Assembly (NCBI RefSeq): GCF_035653575.1
Contig: NZ_DASRBQ010000006.1
Location: forward strand, 1-64,000
Source of the DNA: Actinocrinis sp035653575
GTDB lineage: Bacteria; Actinomycetota; Actinomycetes; Streptomycetales; Catenulisporaceae
Reading direction: 5' to 3'
DNA length: 64,000 bases
Shown: one piece after another, positions 26,896 to 35,246 of the stretch
Numbering within the stretch: the stretch's first letter is position 1
Layout of the letters: the number at the start of each line of letters is the position of its first letter
Notes under the pieces: generated by a model
Told to the model about the DNA's origin: nothing
The model's database searches: none
The model's input: the letters and a program-made list of their open reading frames with translations, nothing else
Program-made: the position numbers and the translations under genes

Positions 26896-27716
26896 GCACC
26901 TGCCTCGAGGTCGGCGGCCGGTGCGGCCGCCGGTGCGGGTTTCGCAGTCGTCGAATGCACCGGTGCCGCGGACACGCCGAGCAGCCGGTTGGTCAGGCTC
27001 GGGTCGGCGAGCAGGTCCCGGGCGTCGCCGGTGTGCACGACCCGTCCCATGTCGAGCACGACCGCGTCGCGCGCCATCCGCCGCACGACTGCGAGGTTCT
27101 GCTCGACGAGCAGGATCGGCACCTGCTGCGCGATGCGTCCAAGCGCGAGCGCGACCTGCCCGGCGTATTTCGGGGAGAGGCCCTTGGTCGGCTCGTCGAT
27201 CAGCAGCAGCCGGGCCGGGCCGAGCAGGACCCGCCCGAGCGCGAGCATCTGCTGCTCGCCGCCGGAGAGCGTGCCGGCGGGCTGGCGGGCGCGCTCGCGC
27301 AGTACCGGGAAGAGTTCGTACACGAAGTCGTAGCGCGGCGCCGCGCGGGCCGGCTCGGCCAGCCGCAGGTTCTCCTCGACGGTGAGGCCGGCGAAGACCG
27401 CGCGGTCCTCGGGCACGTAACCGATGCCGAGCCGGGCGATCCGGTGCGTCGGCAGGGTGCTGAGATCCGTTCCGGCGAAGCTGACCACGCCGCCGATCGG
27501 GTGCAGCCCGAGGACCGACTTCACCGTCGTCGTCTTGCCGACGCCGTTGCGGCCAAGCAGCGCGGTGACTCCGGTAGCGGCCACGTCGAAGGTGACGCCG
27601 TGCAGGATGGCGCTGCCGCCCAGCGTCACGGTCAGACCGCTGACACGCAGAATCGGCTCGGTAGCCGTCGGCGCGCGGTCAGCCACAACCTGATCAACCG
27701 AACTCTGATATGTCAC
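26889..27716 (-). CDS. Branched-chain-type ABC transporter ATPase (LivF-like), system 1
   Basis: 275-aa ATPase: Walker A GRNGVGKTT, signature LSGGEQQMLALGR, Walker B LLLIDEPTKGLSP. I start it at GTG 27716, which overlaps the LivG-type stop (GTGA) and follows GGGAGAG. The frame continues upstream to 28115, but that part only mirrors the LivG gene. C-terminal 25 residues are Ala/Pro-rich. Confidence 0.9.
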   Translation of the reverse strand: MTYQSSVDQVVADRAPTATEPILRVSGLTVTLGGSAILHGVTFDVAATGVTALLGRNGVGKTTTVKSVLGLHPIGGVVSFAGTDLSTLPTHRIARLGIGYVPEDRAVFAGLTVEENLRLAEPARAAPRYDFVYELFPVLRERARQPAGTLSGGEQQMLALGRVLLGPARLLLIDEPTKGLSPKYAGQVALALGRIAQQVPILLVEQNLAVVRRMARDAVVLDMGRVVHTGDARDLLADPSLTNRLLGVSAAPVHSTTAKPAPAAAPAADLEAGAW

Positions 27717-28606
27717 AGCGGCTCTCCCAGATACGCCTCGCGCACCGTCGGGTCGTCGACCACGACGGCCGGCCGGTCGCAGGCGAGCAGCGCGCCGTGG
27801 TGCAGCACCGCGACCCGCTGCGCCAGGCCGAGCACGACCTCCATGTGGTGTTCGACCATCAGGATCGTGGCCCCGTCCCGGTGCACCTCGCGAATCAGCT
27901 CGGTGAGCTCCGGGACCTCCTCCATCGCCATGCCGGCCATCGGCTCGTCGAGCAGCAGCACCGAGGGCCCGGCCGCGAGCAGGATCGCGAGTTCGAGCTT
28001 GCGTTTCTCGCCGTGCGAGAGCGAGCCGGCGCAGGCAAGGGCGCGGTGGCCGAGGCGGCAGCGCTCCAGCGCCTGCGCCGCGCGTTCCCGCGCCGGGCGG
28101 CCGATCCTGCGCCACACGGCCAGGCAGCCGAGCGGTCCGGCGAGCGCCACCTGCGCGGCGAGCTGCGCGTTCTCGGCGACGGTCAGGCCCGGGAAGACGC
28201 TGGAGGTCTGGAAGGTCCGGCCGAGGCCGTGGCGCACGCGGCGGTGTGTCGGCAGCCGCGTCACGTCGTGGCCGCCGAGCGCGATCCGGCCCTCGTCCGG
28301 GCGAAGCAGACCGCTGATGAGGTTGAACAGCGAGGTCTTGCCGGCCCCGTTCGGTCCGATGACGGCGAGCAGTTCGCCGGGCTCGGCCGCGAAGCCGACC
28401 CGGTCGACGATCGCGCGGCCGCCGACCCGCCAGGTCAGCTCCTCGATCGCGAGCGCGGGGACCGGCCGTTGCCCGGGCCCGGCCCAGCCGCGCTGTGCGT
28501 CACCGGGCCGGGCATCACGAGCGCGGGCGTCGTCGCCTTGAGCGCCGGGCGCGCCTTCGGCGGCCGGTGCGGCGGCCGCCGAGGGATTCTCCATCACCGA
28601 CTCCAT
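27713..28606 (-). CDS. Branched-chain-type ABC transporter ATPase (LivG-like), system 1
   Basis: 297-aa ATPase: Walker A GPNGAGKTS, signature-like LSHGEKRKLELA (a variant of LSGGQ common in LivG/urea-type ATPases), Walker B VLLLDEPMAGM. Residues 1-55 are a low-complexity extension. ATG 28606 shares its A with the TGA of the binding-protein gene (TGATG). The open frame upstream of 28606 overlaps that gene and is not coding here. Confidence 0.88.
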   Translation of the reverse strand: MESVMENPSAAAAPAAEGAPGAQGDDARARDARPGDAQRGWAGPGQRPVPALAIEELTWRVGGRAIVDRVGFAAEPGELLAVIGPNGAGKTSLFNLISGLLRPDEGRIALGGHDVTRLPTHRRVRHGLGRTFQTSSVFPGLTVAENAQLAAQVALAGPLGCLAVWRRIGRPARERAAQALERCRLGHRALACAGSLSHGEKRKLELAILLAAGPSVLLLDEPMAGMAMEEVPELTELIREVHRDGATILMVEHHMEVVLGLAQRVAVLHHGALLACDRPAVVVDDPTVREAYLGEPL

Positions 28607-29847
28607 CAGGATCCTGACGTCGGCCAGGCCGGCGCCGCGGGCGGCGGCGGGGCGATGGCGGCCGGGTCCACGCTCTTGACCAGCTGCGCCGTCCAGGCGG
28701 TGCCCGCGCCGCTCAGCTTCGCCTGGAACTCCGGCTGCAGCAGCGCGTGGTCGGCGGCGCGGACCGTGTACTGCCCGGCGACGCCCTGGAAGCTCCAGCC
28801 CTCCAGCGCCTTGATCTGCTTGTCGACGCTCACCGGGTCGGCCTCGATGGCGTGCGCGAACATCTGGGCCGCGGTGAAGCCGTCCGGGGTGAACAGGTCC
28901 ACGGTCCCGCCGGCCTTGCGCACGTTCGCGGTCATCGCCGCCTCGATCGGGTTGTTGCCGCCCGCCCCGGCGAAGTAGTGCGCCAGGAACTCGATCTTCG
29001 AGCCGGCCGGCCCGGTCGCCGGATAGGTGGCCGTGTTCGCCAGGCCGGTGACGACCTGCGTCGCGGAGAGCACGCCCTGCTGGTCGAGCGCCGTCCACAG
29101 CTGCGTGGCGTTGCTTCCCGCCCACGCCACGAACAGCAGGTCGGGGTGCGCCGCGAGCACCTGCTGGGTGAACGGGGTGAAGTCGGTCGCGGTCGGCGGC
29201 ACCAGGACGCTGGAGACCGCGGCGCCCTTCGCGCCGAGCACCGCCTTGACGCCGGTGGCGTTCGCCGTGCCGAACTCGCTGTTCTGCGCGAGCACGACGA
29301 CCTTCTTGCCGGTCAGATCGCCGACGAAGGTGCCGGCGGTGGCGATGTCCTGATACGACTCGCGGCCGGAGCGGAAGGTGTAGCGGTTGAGCCCGTCGAG
29401 CTTGTCCGTGGCCGCGGGCCCGGCGATGTCGAGCACCTTGTTCTGCGCGGCCACGGCGGCGACCTGCAGCGCGATCGCCGAGTCGACCGAGCCGCCGATC
29501 AGCGTCACGCCCTGGCCGATCAGGTCCTTGGCCTCGGAGACCGCCGTGGTCGGGTTGTCCGCGTCGTCCTCGACCGTCAGGTCGATCTTGTGCCCGGCGA
29601 CCTTTCCGGTGCCGTGGGTGACGTAGTCGAGTCCGGCGGTGAGCCCGGCGAGGTACTCGGCGCCGTAGGACGCGAACGGGCCGGACTTCGCGGTGATGAT
29701 CCCGATCTTGACGTCGGCGCTCGCGGCCGGGCCGCCGCCGCTGCCGCCGCCGCTCGCCGAGGTGGGTGAGGCACAGCCCGCGGCCGCGGCGGCCAGGGCG
29801 GCCGCGGCCAGCCCGGCGCCGAGGCGGCGAGGGGAAACAGAGCGCAT
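28606..29847 (-). CDS. Branched-chain-type ABC transporter substrate-binding lipoprotein, system 1
   Basis: 413-aa periplasmic-binding-protein type 1 lipoprotein (Peripla_BP_6). Lipobox AAAGC with Cys25, then a Gly/Ser tether, then the two-lobed domain (VKIGIITAKSGPFASYGAEYLAGLTAGLDY). ATG 29847 has AAGGAG 8 nt upstream. It heads the operon and is divergent from the CoA-transferase genes across about 300 bp, which suggests shared regulation. It resembles the amide/carboxylate-type members as much as amino-acid ones. Confidence 0.88.
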   Translation of the reverse strand: MRSVSPRRLGAGLAAAALAAAAAGCASPTSASGGGSGGGPAASADVKIGIITAKSGPFASYGAEYLAGLTAGLDYVTHGTGKVAGHKIDLTVEDDADNPTTAVSEAKDLIGQGVTLIGGSVDSAIALQVAAVAAQNKVLDIAGPAATDKLDGLNRYTFRSGRESYQDIATAGTFVGDLTGKKVVVLAQNSEFGTANATGVKAVLGAKGAAVSSVLVPPTATDFTPFTQQVLAAHPDLLFVAWAGSNATQLWTALDQQGVLSATQVVTGLANTATYPATGPAGSKIEFLAHYFAGAGGNNPIEAAMTANVRKAGGTVDLFTPDGFTAAQMFAHAIEADPVSVDKQIKALEGWSFQGVAGQYTVRAADHALLQPEFQAKLSGAGTAWTAQLVKSVDPAAIAPPPPAAPAWPTSGS

Positions 29848-30144
29848 CGTTGCTGCTCCTTCGAGAGGTCGGGTCCGGCTGTCGCGGTGGGCGGATTCAG
29901 TGCGCTGCCGGAACCCTAGGAACAGCGGCGATCCGCACCCATGGAGCGCGCCGCCATACTCGCGGCGGTCCGCATGTGCGCGTCCGCCATCCGATCGACC
30001 GGCGGCCCGGCCGAGACTCGCGACCGACAGCTCACTGGCTAGAGTCGTTCGCAGGAACTCGCCTCCCACAAGGACGTAGCGAGTCAGACGCAGCGGCTTC
30101 GCCGTCAACGAGGATTGGGCCGCTACAAGTTAGGGATGGGCTCG
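29848..30144. other. Divergent control region between the transporter operon and CoA-transferase genes
   Basis: About 297 bp without a gene. It must carry promoters in both directions. A -10-like TAGAGT lies near 30030 on the plus strand. I see repeated GGCGG/CCGCC and GCATGTGCGCG elements around 29950-29985 but no clean palindrome. Confidence 0.35.
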
Positions 30145-30945
30145 ATGGACAAGGTGGTCACCGCGGCCGAGGCCGTGGCCGACATTGCGGACGGGGCGAG
30201 TATCGCCGTGGGGGGCTTCGGCCTCTGCGGCATCCCGTCCACCCTGATCGCCGCGCTGCTCACGCGGGGCGCGACGGATTTGCGGGTCGTGTCGAACAAC
30301 TGCGGGGTGGACGGCTGGGGCCTTGGCCTGCTGCTGGAGGCGGGCCGGATCTCCCGGATGACCAGCTCCTACGTTGGGGAGAACAAGGAGTTCGCGCGGC
30401 AGTACCTGTCCGGCGAGCTGGAGGTGGAGCTCACGCCGCAGGGCACGCTGGCGGAGCGGCTGCGCGCGGGCGGCGCCGGAATCCCGGCGTTCTACACCGC
30501 GACCGGGGTCGGCACCCAGGTGGCCGAAGGCGGGCTGCCGTGGAAGTACGCCTCCGACGGCTCGGTGGCGGTCGCCTCGCCGCCCAAGGAGGTGCGCAGC
30601 TTCGGCGATCGCGAGTACATCCTGGAGCAGGCTATCGTCACGGACTTCTCGCTGGTGCGGGCCGCGGTGGCGGACTGGCACGGCAACGCGGTCTTCAACG
30701 GCTCGGCGATGAACTTCAACCCGCTCGCCGCGATGGCCGGACGGATCTGCGTGCTCGAGGCGGAGCGGATCGTCGAGCCCGGCGAGATCGCGCCGGCGAG
30801 CGTGCAGCTGCCGGGCGTGCACGTGCACCGGGTCGTCGAGGCGACCGTGACGGAGAAGCGGATCGAGCGGCGCACCGTGCGCCCGCGCCCGCAGCAGGCC
30901 GGCGCCTCCGCGACCGCAGCCCCCTCCAGCGAGAACGGGAACTGA
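30145..30945 (+). CDS. scoA: 3-Oxoacid CoA-transferase subunit A
   Basis: Alpha subunit (266 aa) of the succinyl-CoA:3-ketoacid CoA-transferase type, which moves CoA from succinyl-CoA to acetoacetate. The N-terminus DKVVTAAEAVADIADGASIAVGGFGLCGIPSTLIAAL and SNNCGVDGWGLGLLL are family signatures; the glycine-rich loop GGFGLCG binds CoA. The usual start MDKVV is ATG 30145; ATG 30136 is in frame with a poor ribosome site. Paired with the beta subunit one base downstream. An aromatic-pathway 3-oxoadipate CoA-transferase is the main alternative, less likely given the neighbouring hydroxybutyrate dehydrogenase. Confidence 0.88.
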   Translation: MDKVVTAAEAVADIADGASIAVGGFGLCGIPSTLIAALLTRGATDLRVVSNNCGVDGWGLGLLLEAGRISRMTSSYVGENKEFARQYLSGELEVELTPQGTLAERLRAGGAGIPAFYTATGVGTQVAEGGLPWKYASDGSVAVASPPKEVRSFGDREYILEQAIVTDFSLVRAAVADWHGNAVFNGSAMNFNPLAAMAGRICVLEAERIVEPGEIAPASVQLPGVHVHRVVEATVTEKRIERRTVRPRPQQAGASATAAPSSENGN

Positions 30946-30946
30946 C

Positions 30947-31609
30947 ATGGCCCTCGACCGCAACCAGATGGCCGCTCGCGCCGCGCTCGAACTGCGCGAC
31001 GGGCAATACGTGAACCTCGGCATCGGCCTGCCGACGCTCATCCCGAACTACGTGCCCGAGGGCGTCACGGTCGTGCTCCAGTCGGAGAACGGCATTCTCG
31101 GTACCGGACCGTACCCGTACGAGGGCGATGAGGATCCTGATCTGATCAACGCGGGCAAGGAGACGGTGACCCTGCTGCCGGGCGCCTCGCTGTTCGACTC
31201 CGCCGCGTCCTTCGCGATGATCCGAGGCGGCAAGATCGATATCGCGGTGCTCGGCGCGATGCAGGTCAGCGAGCAGGGCGACCTGGCGAACTGGATGATC
31301 CCCGGCAAGATGGTCAAGGGGATGGGCGGGGCGATGGACCTGGTGCACGGGGCGAAGAGGGTGGTCGTCCTGATGGAGCACGTGGCCAAGGACGGCGGGC
31401 ACAAGCTGGTCAAGGAGTGCTCGCTGCCGCTGACCGGCAAGCGGGTCGTCAACCGGGTGATCACCGACCTGGCCGTCATCGATGTCGAGGACGAGGGCCT
31501 GGTGCTGCGCGAGCTCGCTCCGGGCGTCACGGTCGAGGAGGTGGTCGCCGCCACCGGTCCGACGCTGCGCGTCCCGAGCGGCGAGGTTCCCACCATGCCA
31601 GTCGGTTGA
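30947..31609 (+). CDS. scoB: 3-Oxoacid CoA-transferase subunit B
   Basis: Beta subunit (220 aa) carrying the catalytic glutamate that forms the glutamyl-CoA thioester, Glu47 in QSENGILG. YVNLGIGLPTLIPNYVP, DLVHGAKRVVVLMEH and NRVITDLAVIDV are typical of the family. The ATG is 1 nt after the subunit A stop, so the two subunits are made together. Confidence 0.92.
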   Translation: MALDRNQMAARAALELRDGQYVNLGIGLPTLIPNYVPEGVTVVLQSENGILGTGPYPYEGDEDPDLINAGKETVTLLPGASLFDSAASFAMIRGGKIDIAVLGAMQVSEQGDLANWMIPGKMVKGMGGAMDLVHGAKRVVVLMEHVAKDGGHKLVKECSLPLTGKRVVNRVITDLAVIDVEDEGLVLRELAPGVTVEEVVAATGPTLRVPSGEVPTMPVG

Positions 31610-31637
31610 TTCAACACTGATCCAACCGCGATTCACC

Positions 31638-31674
31638 GTGGGGCCGGGCTCGTTCGCGTAGACCGGCCCCACTT
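31638..31674 (+). terminator. Terminator after the CoA-transferase genes
   Basis: GTGGGGCCGG (31638-31647) pairs perfectly with CCGGCCCCAC (31663-31672), followed by TT, 29 bp after the subunit B stop. Confidence 0.72.
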
Positions 31675-31790
31675 GCGTCGCCGGCAGAGTATGCCGCTCC
31701 CACATCCCCTCGCCCGAGCCCGCACAGGACAGTACCCACACGCGCCACGCGCGGCGCGCTTACCCGTACCCCTGTGACAGGAGCTCGACG

Positions 31791-33263
31791 ATGAGCACCA
31801 CCACCGCATCAGAGACGGCCGCCGCAGGCGCCGACCGCGCGCAGTCCCCCTGGCGAGTCGTCGGAGCCTCGCTGGTCGGCACCACGCTGGAGTGGTACGA
31901 CTTCTTCCTCTACGGCACCGCCGCCGCGGTCGTCTTCCCCAAGGTCTTCTTCGTCAAGGCCGATCCGCTGACCGGGACGCTGCTCTCCTTCCTCACCTAC
32001 GCGCTCGGATTCGCGGCGCGGCCGCTGGGCGGGGTCTTCTTCGGCAACCTCGGCGACCGGATCGGCCGCAAGCGCGCGCTGTTCCTGACGCTGGTGGTCA
32101 TGGGCGCCGCGACCACGCTCATCGCGGCAGTGCCCTCATACGCGTCGATCGGGGTCGCCGCCCCGATCCTGCTCACCACGCTGCGGATGATCCAGGGCTT
32201 CGCGCTCGGCGGCGAGTGGGGCGGCGCGGTCCTCATCGTCGCGGAACAGGATCGCGGACGCCGCGGATTCTGGGCGTCGTGGCCGCAGGCGGGCGCGCCG
32301 CTGGGCAATGTGCTCGGTACCGGGGTCATCCTGCTGCTGAGCCAGAACCTGAGCGAGTCGGCGTTCCTGTCCTGGGGCTGGCGGATCGGCTTCGCGCTCT
32401 CGGCGCTGCTGATGATCCTCGGCCTGTGGGTTCGCGCCTCGCTGCATGAGACCGAGGCGTTCCGCCAGTCGCTCGCCCGGCGTGAGGCGACCCGCGCGAC
32501 GGCAAAGCCGCCGGTCGTCGAGGTGCTTCAGTCCTCGTGGAAGCAGCTGCTCACCGCGTTCGGCGCGCGCATGGCCGAGAACATCTCGTACTACGTGATC
32601 ACCGCGTTCATCCTGGTGTACGTCGTCGACTTCCTGAAGCTGCCGAAGTCCTTCGGCCTCGACGCGGTCCTGATCGGCTCGGCGGTCGAGTTCGCGTTGA
32701 TCCCGCTGTTCGGCATCCTGTCGGACCGGGTCGGCCGCCGACCGGTGTACCTGGCCGGGGCGATCGGCATCGGCGTGTGGACGCCGTTCTTCTTCGGCAT
32801 GCTGAATTCGAGGTCGTACCCGCAGGCGGTCGCGGCCGTCACCATCGCGCTGGCGTTCCACGGCCTGATGTACGCGCCTCAGGCGGCCTTCTTCGCGGAG
32901 CTGTTCGCCACCAACGTGCGTTACTCCGGAGCGTCGATCGGCTACCAGGTCGCCTCGATTGCCGCGGGCGCGCCGGCCCCGCTCATCGCGGTGGCGGTGC
33001 TGCAGCACAACGGCGGCAAGACCCCGACGCTGCTCGCGATCTACCTTGGCGCGGCGGCCCTGCTCACGCTCATCGCGGTGCTCGCAGCGCGCGAGACCCG
33101 CGCGACCGACCTGGTCGCCGCCGTGAGCCCGGTGCAGGCGGCCGAGGCGCTGGCGGGTCCGCGCGCCGTGCCCGCCTCGTCCGGCGCTAGCATGCTCCAG
33201 TCCCCCGCCTCGGTGTCCTCGGCCGGCTCGAACTCGGCTGCGAGGCCCGAGCCCACCGCGTAA
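31791..33263 (+). CDS. MHS-family metabolite:proton symporter (MFS)
   Basis: 490-aa major-facilitator protein with twelve predicted helices. The N-terminus SLVGTTLEWYDFFLYGTAA and loop 2-3 motif GNLGDRIGRKRAL, repeated as ILSDRVGRRPVYL in the second half, mark the metabolite:H+ symporter subfamily. Members take up carboxylates such as shikimate, 2-oxoglutarate and short acids, or proline/betaine. CAGGAG lies before the ATG. Its position after the CoA-transferase terminator suggests a carboxylate substrate, unproven. Confidence 0.88.
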   Translation: MSTTTASETAAAGADRAQSPWRVVGASLVGTTLEWYDFFLYGTAAAVVFPKVFFVKADPLTGTLLSFLTYALGFAARPLGGVFFGNLGDRIGRKRALFLTLVVMGAATTLIAAVPSYASIGVAAPILLTTLRMIQGFALGGEWGGAVLIVAEQDRGRRGFWASWPQAGAPLGNVLGTGVILLLSQNLSESAFLSWGWRIGFALSALLMILGLWVRASLHETEAFRQSLARREATRATAKPPVVEVLQSSWKQLLTAFGARMAENISYYVITAFILVYVVDFLKLPKSFGLDAVLIGSAVEFALIPLFGILSDRVGRRPVYLAGAIGIGVWTPFFFGMLNSRSYPQAVAAVTIALAFHGLMYAPQAAFFAELFATNVRYSGASIGYQVASIAAGAPAPLIAVAVLQHNGGKTPTLLAIYLGAAALLTLIAVLAARETRATDLVAAVSPVQAAEALAGPRAVPASSGASMLQSPASVSSAGSNSAARPEPTA

Positions 33264-33288
33264 CGCAGTAAGAGGTAGGTACGCACGT

Positions 33289-34101
33289 ATGCAGGGCCGC
33301 GTCGAGGCAGGCGTTCTCCATCCCGGGGCGATGGGCGCCTCCCTCGGCGCGGCGCTGCGACGGAACTGCGAGGCGGTGCTCTGGGCGGCACAGGGCCGTT
33401 CCCCAGAAACGCATCACCGGGCGCAGCAGGCCGGACTTACCGAGGTCCCCGACTTGTCCACCCTCGCCTCCCGCGCGCAGGTGATCGTCTCAATCTGTCC
33501 GCCCCACGCCGCCGAGGACGTGGCGCGCGACGTCGCACGACATGCGAGCCCGGACTTACGGCTCTACATCGACGCCAATGCGGTTGCGCCCGCGACCGTC
33601 GAGCGCATCGCAGTGCTCTTCGATCAGGACCGCGTCGTCGACGCAGCCCTGGTCGGCCCGCCGGCGTGGCAGCCGGGCACGTTCCTCTGGCTCTCCGGGC
33701 CGCGAGCCGACGAGGCGGCCGAGCTGTTCGCGGACACGCCGCTCGACGTGCGCGTGCTCGGAGACCGCCTCGGCCAGGCGTCGATGGCGAAGGTCTGCTT
33801 CGCGCTGCAAAGCAAGGCGATGCCGACGATCTGGCTGGCCATGGCTGAGGCCGCAACGGCGTACGGCGTACTCGCGCCGGTCCGCGAGGTCCTGGCCGAA
33901 GACGGCATCGACTTGGACGCGCAGCTCGCGTCGATCGAGCGCCGCGCGCGCCCGAAAGCCTGGCGCTGGGCAGGCGAGATGGACGAGGCTGGGGCGGCCC
34001 TCGCCGCTCTCGGCCTGCCCGACGGCTGGTCCCGCGCCGCCGCCGAAATGTACCGCCGCGTAGCCAACGAATCCCGGGCCGACGCTGACCCGCGCGACTA
34101 G
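33289..34101 (+). CDS. NAD(P)-binding protein of the beta-hydroxyacid dehydrogenase type
   Basis: 270-aa two-domain protein. The N-terminal Rossmann domain begins VLHPGAMGASLGAAL (a GxMGxxxG dinucleotide loop). The C-terminal all-helical half resembles the DUF1932-type domain that follows 6-phosphogluconate-dehydrogenase-like N domains. The catalytic Lys may be Lys167-168 in MAKVCFALQSK. Reaction unknown. A TTA leucine codon is present (33556-33558). It follows the symporter gene by 25 bp and is probably co-transcribed. Confidence 0.75.
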   Translation: MQGRVEAGVLHPGAMGASLGAALRRNCEAVLWAAQGRSPETHHRAQQAGLTEVPDLSTLASRAQVIVSICPPHAAEDVARDVARHASPDLRLYIDANAVAPATVERIAVLFDQDRVVDAALVGPPAWQPGTFLWLSGPRADEAAELFADTPLDVRVLGDRLGQASMAKVCFALQSKAMPTIWLAMAEAATAYGVLAPVREVLAEDGIDLDAQLASIERRARPKAWRWAGEMDEAGAALAALGLPDGWSRAAAEMYRRVANESRADADPRD

Positions 34102-34152
34102 CGGTCCCTGGGCCGCCATTGCAGCCCCTAGCACTACGCAGTTAGGCGTGCC

Positions 34153-34623
34153 CTAGGCCGTTGCCGCCGTCACCACCGCTGTCCCCGGCCCCGGCATGAG
34201 ATCGATGTCCGCGGCGTGCATCGGCTGCCCGCAGTGCTCGCACCGCAGGTCCACGCTGCCGATCTGGCCGCAGGCGTGGTGCCGGTAAAGCACCGGCGGC
34301 CCGGCCTCACCGGCGAGCCACTTGTCGCCCCAGCGGACCATCACCATCAGCACATCGACAAGCTCCGTCCCCTTTCCGGTGAGGACATATTCGTACCGCG
34401 GCCGGCGGTCGTAAGGCTGGCGCTCGATGATCCCGCGCTCAACGAGGTAGTTCAGCCGTTCGGTAAGCACCTTGCGCGAGATGCCGAGATCGGCCTGGAT
34501 CTGTTCGAACCGGGAGATGCCGACCCAGATGTCGCGCAGGATCAAGGGCGACCACGGCTCGCCGATCACGTCGAGGGTCCGCGCGATGGAACAGGCCATC
34601 TCGCTGAAGTCGGTGCGCTGCAT
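34153..34623 (-). CDS. HxlR-family winged-helix regulator
   Basis: 156-aa MarR-like regulator of the HxlR family. ACSIARTLDVIGEPWSPLILRDI is the family opening (CPIxRxLDxIGxxW type), followed by the recognition region ISRKVLTERLNYLVERGII and wing. The C-terminal tail has HHACGQ...LRCEHCG, which could bind a metal or sense redox through Cys. It is divergent from the PPOX-class gene, with a shared 91-bp promoter region. Confidence 0.9.
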   Translation of the reverse strand: MQRTDFSEMACSIARTLDVIGEPWSPLILRDIWVGISRFEQIQADLGISRKVLTERLNYLVERGIIERQPYDRRPRYEYVLTGKGTELVDVLMVMVRWGDKWLAGEAGPPVLYRHHACGQIGSVDLRCEHCGQPMHAADIDLMPGPGTAVVTAATA

Positions 34624-34644
34624 GACCGCAGTCTAGCAATTGGG

Positions 34645-34659
34645 GTTCCCTTAAGGAAC
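34645..34659. promoter_or_regulatory. Candidate HxlR operator in the divergent promoter
   Basis: GTTCC-CTTAA-GGAAC is an inverted repeat between the regulator and the PPOX-class gene; a related half-site AGGGAACTC lies near 34689. A -10-like TACGGT (near 34669) sits between them on the plus strand, so binding would affect both directions. Confidence 0.5.
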
Positions 34660-34714
34660 TCGAAGCGCTACGGTGTCAGGGTCTCCCAAGGGAACTCTGA
34701 AAAGGAGAGCAACG

Positions 34715-35098
34715 ATGCTCGACCCGACCGTACGCCGCGCGCTCGACGGCACCTCGCTGGCCCACCTCGCGACCGTTCTGCCGGACGGCTCGCCGCACAC
34801 CGTGCCGCTCTGGATCGGAACCCACGACGATTACATCGTCTTCCTCACCGGCCCGAACTCGCGCAAGGCACGCAACCTGCGCCGCGACCCGCGGGTCGCC
34901 CTGTCCCTCACGTCGGCCGACAACCCTTTCGAGCCCGTCATCGTGCGCGGCCGGGTCATCGAATGGCTCGAGGGAGACCCGGCCTGGACGATCATCGACC
35001 AGTTGTCCACCAAGTACATCGGCCAGCCGTACTCGCGAGCCGAAGAGCGCGTCGTCGCGGTCATCGAGCCGGAACGGCAGTCGGTCGGCATCGGCTGA
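34715..35098 (+). CDS. PPOX-class (split-barrel) flavin/F420-dependent protein
   Basis: 127-aa split beta-barrel protein of the pyridoxamine-phosphate-oxidase class. SLAHLATVLPDGSPHTVPLWIGTHDDYIVFLT and RKARNLRRDPRVALSL are the usual flavin/deazaflavin-binding stretches. In actinobacteria such proteins often use F420; the substrate is unknown. ATG 34715 has AAAGGAGAG upstream. Probably regulated by the divergent HxlR gene. Confidence 0.85.
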   Translation: MLDPTVRRALDGTSLAHLATVLPDGSPHTVPLWIGTHDDYIVFLTGPNSRKARNLRRDPRVALSLTSADNPFEPVIVRGRVIEWLEGDPAWTIIDQLSTKYIGQPYSRAEERVVAVIEPERQSVGIG

Positions 35099-35246
35099 GC
35101 GGCGGCGCTCCTAGGGTCGCGCCCGGTTCCTAGCACCGCACAACGCCGTACGATGTGCACCCATCGGGCCAACTTCGGGCTCAGAGCACTGCGTTTCATA
35201 GCCGTGTGCCTCAGCGACCGACGCAGTCGACCAGGGAGGGCAAGCG

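Noticed and set aside
27717..28115. Upstream extension of the LivF-like frame (system 1)
   Set aside because: It overlaps the LivG-like gene in another frame and reads as Arg/Gly/Ala noise; the GTG at 27716 with a ribosome site is the better start.
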